64,000 nucleotides of DNA from Trametopsis cervina (taxonomy: Eukaryota; Basidiomycota; Agaricomycetes; Polyporales; Irpicaceae). The stretch spans positions 705,000 through 768,999 of the forward strand of contig MU278353.1 in assembly GCA_022385755.1 (NCBI GenBank). The letters are read 5' to 3'. Every line of letters begins with the position of its first letter. Position 1 is the first letter of the stretch. The position numbers and the translations under genes are program-made. Positions 57,630 to 64,000 of the stretch are shown here, piece after piece. The notes under the pieces were generated by a model that saw only the letters and a program-made list of their open reading frames with translations, was not told the DNA's origin and did not search any database.

Positions 57630-60262
57630 CTAAACTCTTGATGAGTTGACCAACCGCGCGAGCGCATCTCCTCCAGCGACCTGAAACTCCGAGATCCCAC
57701 TGCTGACCATCTTGCCGCCCTTCTTCGTGAGCCTGCCCTGCGCGCGCACGACCTGCTCCATCCGCCGCTCGGCGTCCTGCACGTCGTGGTCTTCCACATC
57801 ATCGCCCGCCCGCTCGCGGATAGCCTTTCGGTGCGGTTGTGCGCCGGTGGGTACCTTCGAGGGCGCGGACTTGCCCTTGGGTTTGGGTTTGAGTTTCTTC
57901 GCTCCTCCTGCTCCTCCTCCTCCTGTGACGGAGGGCGCTTCTCGAAGAGCGAAAGCTTTGGCCAGATGACCAAGGTGAAGATGCCGGACGTGGAACATAT
58001 GCTTTTCGTCCGACGGGTGCGTGGCGTACGCTCGAATGTGTGATAGGAAAGCTTTCCTTGCAGTAGCAGCGTTCTGAACATAAAATGTCAATCCGAGGCT
58101 CAAGAAGCTTCAATAAACGAGATGATGAACTGACGTCTTTGCTTCGCAACACCCATCGTTCGAAAGACAGCTGCACCTCCGTAGCCCTCGCCTCGAACTC
58201 ACTCCCTTTTCCACCAAAGCCCTTCTTGAGCACAGAGTCGATGCTAACTTGCTCAAGAGTGATGTTCTTTTTACTGGGCGCATCCTCCGGTCCACCGCCC
58301 ATCTTGCCTTGTACCCACTTGACCCATTCGACCTCACTGGGCGCGACAAAACTCCATGCCTCACCGCCCTTCCCGACACGAGCTGTCCGGCCTACACGAT
58401 GTACGTACTCGTTGGCTCCGGATTCGGTGGGAAGATCGTATTGTATGACTGCGCGAACGAGGGGTAGATCCAATCCACGCGACGCGACGGATGTGCACAG
58501 AAGAACCGAGCATTGGGAGCTTGGTACTGCTTTGGCACCTGGCTTCGTGGAGGGGACAGAGGAGAAACCACGGAGTGACGCGAGACGGGTTTGGAGAGGG
58601 AGGGAGCCGTGCAGACGGAATATTGAAGTGTCAGGGAGAAGGGGAGATTGAACTTCAACCTTCTCTCCAACCGGTTTCTGCGGTTTCGATTCGTCATCGG
58701 ACTTGCTGTCAGCATCCTCGTCTTCATCTTCATCTTCGGAAGTCGACTCCTTAGGAGTTTCTTCATCCCCCATCGCAGTCCCGCCCAATAGGTTCCAATG
58801 GAAATCGACGGAGTCTGTGCAGGTCAGGAAAACAATGACCTTAGTCGAACGCTTTCCTTGAGTTTGCGAGAGCAGACTGCGCAGCAGCGCAACCAAGGCC
58901 ACCAGCCGGAGCTTCAGAGGAACGACGACGTATTTCTGCGATAGCTGAGAGGGAGGTGTGAATTTGTTGCTACCGGGTATTACATCCGATGTTAGGCTGC
59001 CTGGGTTTAGCAGGAGGTCCAGTTGTGAGGTTTCATCGTCCTGCATAGCCTTGATGACGATCGGATTCTGTAGCGCAGTCCCCGCGAGCTTCTGTACGTC
59101 ATCCTGGATCGTGGCAGAGCAAAGTACCGTCCGTCTCCGCCTGTTCCAATCCCAGCCACCAACCTCCATACTCTTGCCCTCCTCCACCGCTTGCTTCGCC
59201 AGTTTCTGTCGTCCATCGAGGCCCTTAATGATCCCCGTTATCGTCTCCTCAAAGCCCAACTCCATCAAACGATCTGCCTCGTCCAACACCAGCCACCGGC
59301 ACTTCCCCACATTCAACGAGGATGTGTTCTGCAAGTGATCGAGTAACCGACCCGGGGTCGCTACGAGTATAGGAAGTCCCTTCCTGAGACGGGCCTTCTC
59401 GTGAGTTCGCGTCGCGCCGCCGGTCAGTAAACCAGAAACAAGCCATCGTGTGAGCCGAGGGCCTGCGCTGCCATCTTCCGCCGATTCGTCCGCAGGTCTT
59501 AACCGTAAGGTGAGCAATGCTTCTAACACGTCAGATATTTGCTTGGCGAGTTCACGTGTGGGGGCAATGATAATGGCGAGGGTACCGATCGAACGGTCGA
59601 TATAGGAGTGGCTGCTGAGCGGAAGGAGGTCTTGTATGATGGGGAGCAGGAATGACAGCGTCTTTCCGGAACCCGTTTGTGATTGTATGAAAACATCTCT
59701 TGAGGAGGTGTCCTCGCCGAGACTTGAAAGGAGGGCAGGGAGAGCAGCACGTTGTATAGAGGTCGGCTTTGTGATGTTCGTCTTGCTCTGGAGATGCGAT
59801 ACAATGAGAGGGTCGAGGCCCAGCCCTGTAAACGTGGACGAGTCTAATGGTGCATTACTTGGCCGCGAAATGGGTCTCGGTATTGATGAAGCGGCAGACA
59901 CGTCGACTTGCGGGTTAGAGGTGAAAAGAGATGAGATAACCTGGGTGGACTGGTGTGATGCTGAAGGTGCTGGCCGAGGACCATCTTCATTAGGTTCAGA
60001 TGGAGCAGTGTGTGAGTCCGTTCTGCGAGGTTTCTTGGACGGTCTTTGCCCTGCGTTTTGTGCTGAGGAAGGTTCCTCCGGTCGCTCTTTACGCTTGCCC
60101 ACCCGTTTGGCTTTTGCTCTGAACGTCGTTATTTTCGTCCGTGAAGAACAGTGACGCCGAAACACACCTGTCTGTCCACCTCCCGCCCTTACTAGCAGAC
60201 CCGCCCTTGCGTGCGGTGGCTTCTGGCTCTACCGCAATGTTCAGTACGAGATCGTCGTCCAT
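57630..60262 (-). CDS. DBP7: ATP-dependent RNA helicase DBP7
   Basis: DEAD-box helicase required for early 60S ribosomal subunit assembly in the nucleolus. Exon 1 starts [20 protein letters not shown] and splices (GTGTGT donor) to [20 protein letters not shown]. Landmarks: [10 protein letters not shown] (typical of Dbp7), Q-motif region [14 protein letters not shown], motif [11 protein letters not shown], Ia [43 protein letters not shown], then [16 protein letters not shown], and [17 protein letters not shown]. The C-terminal exon, after an intron near 58080-58130, has [19 protein letters not shown] and [16 protein letters not shown] followed by a basic tail, as in the family. All catalytic motifs are present. 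Confidence 0.95.
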
Positions 60263-61670
60263 GATTTCAGTGAAGGGAAATTGGGAATAATGAGATCAAG
60301 GCTTTTCGAATGCACTTTTTGCCTGGAACGGGCCGCCAACGTCGATGATTGCCGGGTGGAACCCAGTGTGATCGAGATTACAGATCACTTCAACTCTAAC
60401 CGCGATCATGCTCGCAGTGCAAGTACTCCTCAAACACTGCTTTCAAACTTGATATGGTACAGAAAATGCATGTCTGTCTGCGAGAAAACCCCCTAGTCTG
60501 GCTGGAGTAATGTACTGCTGCCACTGCTAAGCAGATAGCAAAGCATAGTATCTCCTATACATGGTGAGATTGCTATGTTTAAATATTGGCCAACATACTC
60601 ACACATCAGCATTCCACCAGTGTCCCCATATTCTACCACTGACATATTCTACAGCACCCGCCGAACGCTAGCCATGGCGTAGCTGTGTGTTAGTCATAGC
60701 CCGCCCTCTGACTGACAACGCTCCGACAAGTGCACCGCGCCGCTCGCACAACGTCGGTCATTACTCACCAGCTGGAAACCAGGATCCCTATGTTATTCGC
60801 ACACGTCAATCCCAAAAATCCTGTCAGCTCCCAGTGGCGTAGCCGTAAGTTGACCGTGTTGAAGTGCGCTCGCCCATGCTCTTCCACTGCCGCCCCGCTT
60901 TGATAGGGCTTGGTCAGCAAGCGTAGTGGATCGCATAGGTGCATACCCGAAGGTGTACTACAGCACGACCCTAAATTCGACTAAAGCTACATTCTACTTG
61001 ACGATAGTCATCCTCTCAACGCTGATAAATTTCACCTTCGGCCTCAGACTCGCACTTGGTCTATTCACTCGCAACTGAGTACTATTACGCAATCTATTCT
61101 CCGGTAGTGAGAGCTGCAATCCTATATTGTGTTGTCGTTTAGCATACGGCGGGCATATTTCTAGGGAACCATCATTCTACGCCGATGCTATCTTCCGACC
61201 TCTGCTTCGCGAGCGGTGTCATTCTATAATTTACCTTCTTGGGCACACTTACGCCATGTAACCGCACAGCTCGACAGCTCCCAACAACAACGAATGGCAT
61301 AGCTCCCGCTGCCTAGCTTTACATATACGTCTCGGTGGTCGTTATTCTTTGTCTTGCCGACACCGCGACCATTAACTTAGACCTTGATTGGTAACTTCTC
61401 CAATAGACTACGATTGCTTGATTTCAGACGCGCCAGCCATTGCTCCAGGTCCGCAGAATCCAGTACGAATTCCCCAAATTACCCGAGGCCGATTCGAACT
61501 TCTGAAGCTTACGTGAGGAGTGCTCCAGGATCCTGATACATAGGCGCTCATCGTCGTGTCCCGAACATGCATGTCAGCATAAACCGTCCTCCCGCTCGAA
61601 TTCGTTTAAGTACTTTGCGTCATGAGACTCTTGGCCATCGCTTTCCACGAGCTCAAAGTTTGCCCTACTG
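60263..61670. other. Intergenic region of 1.4 kb, divergent promoters
   Basis: Lies between the leftward helicase and the rightward exporter gene. No frame longer than about 70 codons and no recognisable domain. I checked a tRNA-like TTCGAA near 61494 and could not build arms around it. Confidence 0.5.
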
Positions 61671-63875
61671 ATGTCTCATCCCGAAGACGACATCGAACGC
61701 TGTGCGTGTAAACTCCCATTTGACCGTGATCCTCAAGTGGCTAAAACTCCTTTGCAGCTCCTCGGGACTCTGAAGACACAGATGTTCCGAATGTTGCTCA
61801 TACTGAGAAGCAGTCGCCCTCAAGTAAATCAAAGGAGGCCGAGGCAGGATCGATAAATGATGCACCGCGAAGCAAAGAAGAGCAGGACGAGGATGACAAG
61901 TACCTGGTCCACTTGGACGCAGAGGACGATCCGAAACAAATGTCCGTCATGAGGAAGTGGATCATCTTGATAGTAGTCTGCTCTGCGGCTCTATGTGCTA
62001 CATGCGCATCCTCTATGGTGAGCAAGGCAATTACACTCCGCTCTCGGGCGGTCGCTCATAGTGCAATTGGATATCAGGCAGGCTTTGCAGAAGCGGGGGT
62101 CAGTCAGGATTTCCATGTAGCCAAAGAGGTTGCTATCCTTGGTATCAGTATGTATGTCTTAGGACTAGGTGAGTGTTTGTCATCGCCAATATGAGGGTGC
62201 GATGTTTAATCCGTTCATTAGGCCTCGGTCCTCTCCTCATAGGTCCTCTGTCAGAGGTGCACGGCCGCAACCCGATCTACCGTATATCTTATTTCCTATT
62301 CTTTGCCACTTCATTCCCGGTTGCATTCGCACCAGATATCGGTAGGTCTCCGCTCTATACCTGTGTGCCAATCCGGGCGTTTGCTCACTCTGAATATATA
62401 GCCGTGTATTTGGTATTCCGCTTCTTCACCGGATTTTGTAGCTCAGCGTTCCTCAGCGTCGCGGGAGGAACAGTCAGCGACCTCTTCGATGATTCTCATG
62501 TCGTTCTGCCGATGGCGGCATATAGTACAGCCCCTCTAATCGGTCCTGCGGTAGGACCTCTACTCAGTGGGTACGTCTTGAGTCGAATGTTCACGTTTAC
62601 TCTCACATTAAGCGTTGTTTCAGGTTTATCAATCAGGTTCGTCTATAACAACTAGCTTCGACGCATGCTCACACTCGTATAGAATACAACATGGCGCTGG
62701 ACGTACCGCGTGTTGATAATATGGACGTTTGTGGAATGGATCCTTCTACTACTGGTAAGCACCGCATGGTATTCAATCGTGTTGGTCATTCATTGTGTCA
62801 TAGTTTGTACCAGAAACCTACACACCTGTCCTCCTGAAGCACAAAGCCAAACAGTGAGTTATGTCCGAATTTTCATGATACCTTGCCCACGTCGGTTCCC
62901 TGCAGTTTGCGAAAGACAACCAGCGATGAAAGATACTGGGCACCTGTTGATCGCCGTCAGCATAGTATGCTTCAGGCAATGGTGCTGAGCTGCTACGTGC
63001 CTTTCAGTATGCCTCATTTCTTCCTGGCTTGATATGGTGGAGCTGATAATCGTTCAGAGCTTTTGGCGACAGATCCTATGGCGCTCTTGATTGATATATG
63101 GTGGGGATGCTACTCCTAGTGGGCCTTTGAACGTATCTAACTGGTAACAGGTCGGCGCTGATTTTGGGCATTCAATACCTCACGTTCCAGGCTTTTCCGA
63201 TCATATTCGAACAAGGTCACGGCTTCAATGTCCAACAGACGGGCCTTTCATTCATCGGAATGGGACTTGGGCTGCTGCTGGGCTTCCTTGTTCAACCTCT
63301 TTTTACCAGGTAATGTCCTCCGTGGTGCCTATAGCATTATGTCTCTTATTCCTCCCGCAGGTACTTCCGCTCACAGTGTGAGAAACACAATGGCCGGCTA
63401 CCGCCCGAGGTGCGGCTTATCCCAGGCCAATTCGGAGCGGTGCTCATGCCCGTGGGCCTCTTCTGGCTCGCATTCACGACGTACCCGCACGTGCACTGGA
63501 TCGTGCCCATCCTCGCGTCCGTTCCGTTCGGCATGGGCATCCTGATGAGTTTTGCGGCGATATTCACGTTCACGGTCACCGCGTACCGTCCGATCGCTGC
63601 GAGCGCGATGGCGGCGAATACCTTCGTCAGGACGGCGTCCGCAGCGGCATTTCCGTTGTTCGCAGGCCAGATGTACGATAGACTCGGGACCGTAGGAGCA
63701 ACAGCCCTACTGGCGGGTTTGATGACGTTATTTGCCCCATTGCCGTAAGTGCTCAATCCTGTTCCACTTCTCATCGTACGGAGAAATGATGCTGCCTCGT
63801 TCCGATAGATTCATTTTCTACAGAATAGGGGCTCGGCTTAGAGCGAAGTCAAAGTTCACTACCCCACCACAGTAG
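61671..63875 (+). CDS. MFS drug/polyamine-type H+ antiporter (DHA1 group)
   Basis: Multi-exon. The start MSHPEDDIER joins (intron from a GTGCGT donor, phase 1) to SPRDSEDTDVPNVAHTEKQS and an acidic cytosolic lead. The membrane part has WIILIVVCSAALCATCASSM, FHVAKEVAILGISMYVLGLG, LGPLLIGPLSEVHGRNPIYR (motif A-like loop), FRFFTGFCSSAFLSVAGGTV, DLFDDSHVVLPMAAYSTAPL, IGPAVGPLLSGF (motif C), and the FVPETYTPVLL loop typical of Tpo/Flr1-type exporters. The second half gives LGIQYLTFQAFPIIFEQGHG, TGLSFIGMGLGLLLGFLVQP, PGQFGAVLMPVGLFWLAFTT and ASAMAANTFVRTASAAAFPL. Ends in LRAKSKFTTPPQ. Some internal exon edges (62640-63160) are uncertain. Likely plasma-membrane efflux; substrate unknown. Confidence 0.85.
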
Positions 63876-64000
63876 CACTTGCGATGAACAGGTTGCCTAT
63901 TGATCAGGTGGGGCTGCACTGAATGCTGGCCATATAGATTTCATTGCTCTTCATCTCAACCCAGGCTGCTGATTCAACATCGGCTCCATGAGTATTATCG

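Noticed and set aside
61440..61530. tRNA-like TTCGAA motif
   Set aside because: The flanking bases do not form a T stem or an acceptor stem, so no tRNA is supported. No convincing tRNA was found elsewhere in the window.
1..64000. CRISPR array, bacterial operon, rRNA or large transposon
   Set aside because: No spaced direct repeats, ribosome-binding-site patterns, rRNA-like stretches, transposase or reverse-transcriptase motifs were seen; the window is eukaryotic and intron-rich.

Overview
The window is nuclear DNA of a filamentous basidiomycete, most likely an Agaricomycete. Genes carry many short introns (about 45-70 nt, GT..AG, often with a CTRAY-like branch site). Several families are typical of mushrooms: tandem DUF6533 membrane proteins, an F-box protein with an INRIP/VEIL start, a kinase with a helical N-terminal domain, and an FHS/fucose-permease-like transporter. 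Gene models below were spliced by eye from frame, phase and splice-site consensus, so exon edges are predictions. All family assignments come from recognising motifs; no database search was run.

Layout. 1-13 kb: a partial SDR, splicing factor SLU7, an F-box protein, a finger-like protein, NAD-formate dehydrogenase, and an ERD1-type EXS membrane protein. 13.6-20 kb: a small secreted Ser/Gly-rich protein, the U2-snRNP-associated SR140/U2SURP homologue, and the cell-wall-integrity MAPKK (MKK1/2 type). 20.8-25.5 kb: an SDR array with two SDR modules apparently fused in one polypeptide, followed by a decayed third copy. 25.5-30.4 kb: a TKL-like kinase with a helical N-terminal region, then RACK1/Cpc2, which carries a U24-like C/D snoRNA in an intron. 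31.2-38.5 kb: a nucleoside hydrolase convergent with an FHS-type sugar transporter, an unknown acidic protein, and an atypical bZIP factor. 38.5-50 kb: gene-poor DNA with two tandem DUF6533 seven-helix-type genes and two or three small unknown genes. 50-64 kb: a Gly/Tyr-rich protein, a BTB/POZ protein, a RING protein with two SUMO-interacting-like motifs, two small Cys-rich membrane proteins, the DBP7-type DEAD-box helicase, and a DHA1-type MFS exporter.

Most genes are ordinary housekeeping or signalling functions and I see no bacterial-style operon or obvious biosynthetic cluster. The observations most worth a second look are the fused double SDR beside its decaying paralogue, the intronic U24-like snoRNA in RACK1, the kinase whose N-terminus resembles a four-helix bundle and whose DFG motif is DFQ, the optional acidic tail on the MAPKK, the octapeptide repeat tail of U2SURP, and an 83-nt imperfect palindrome at 40.1 kb.
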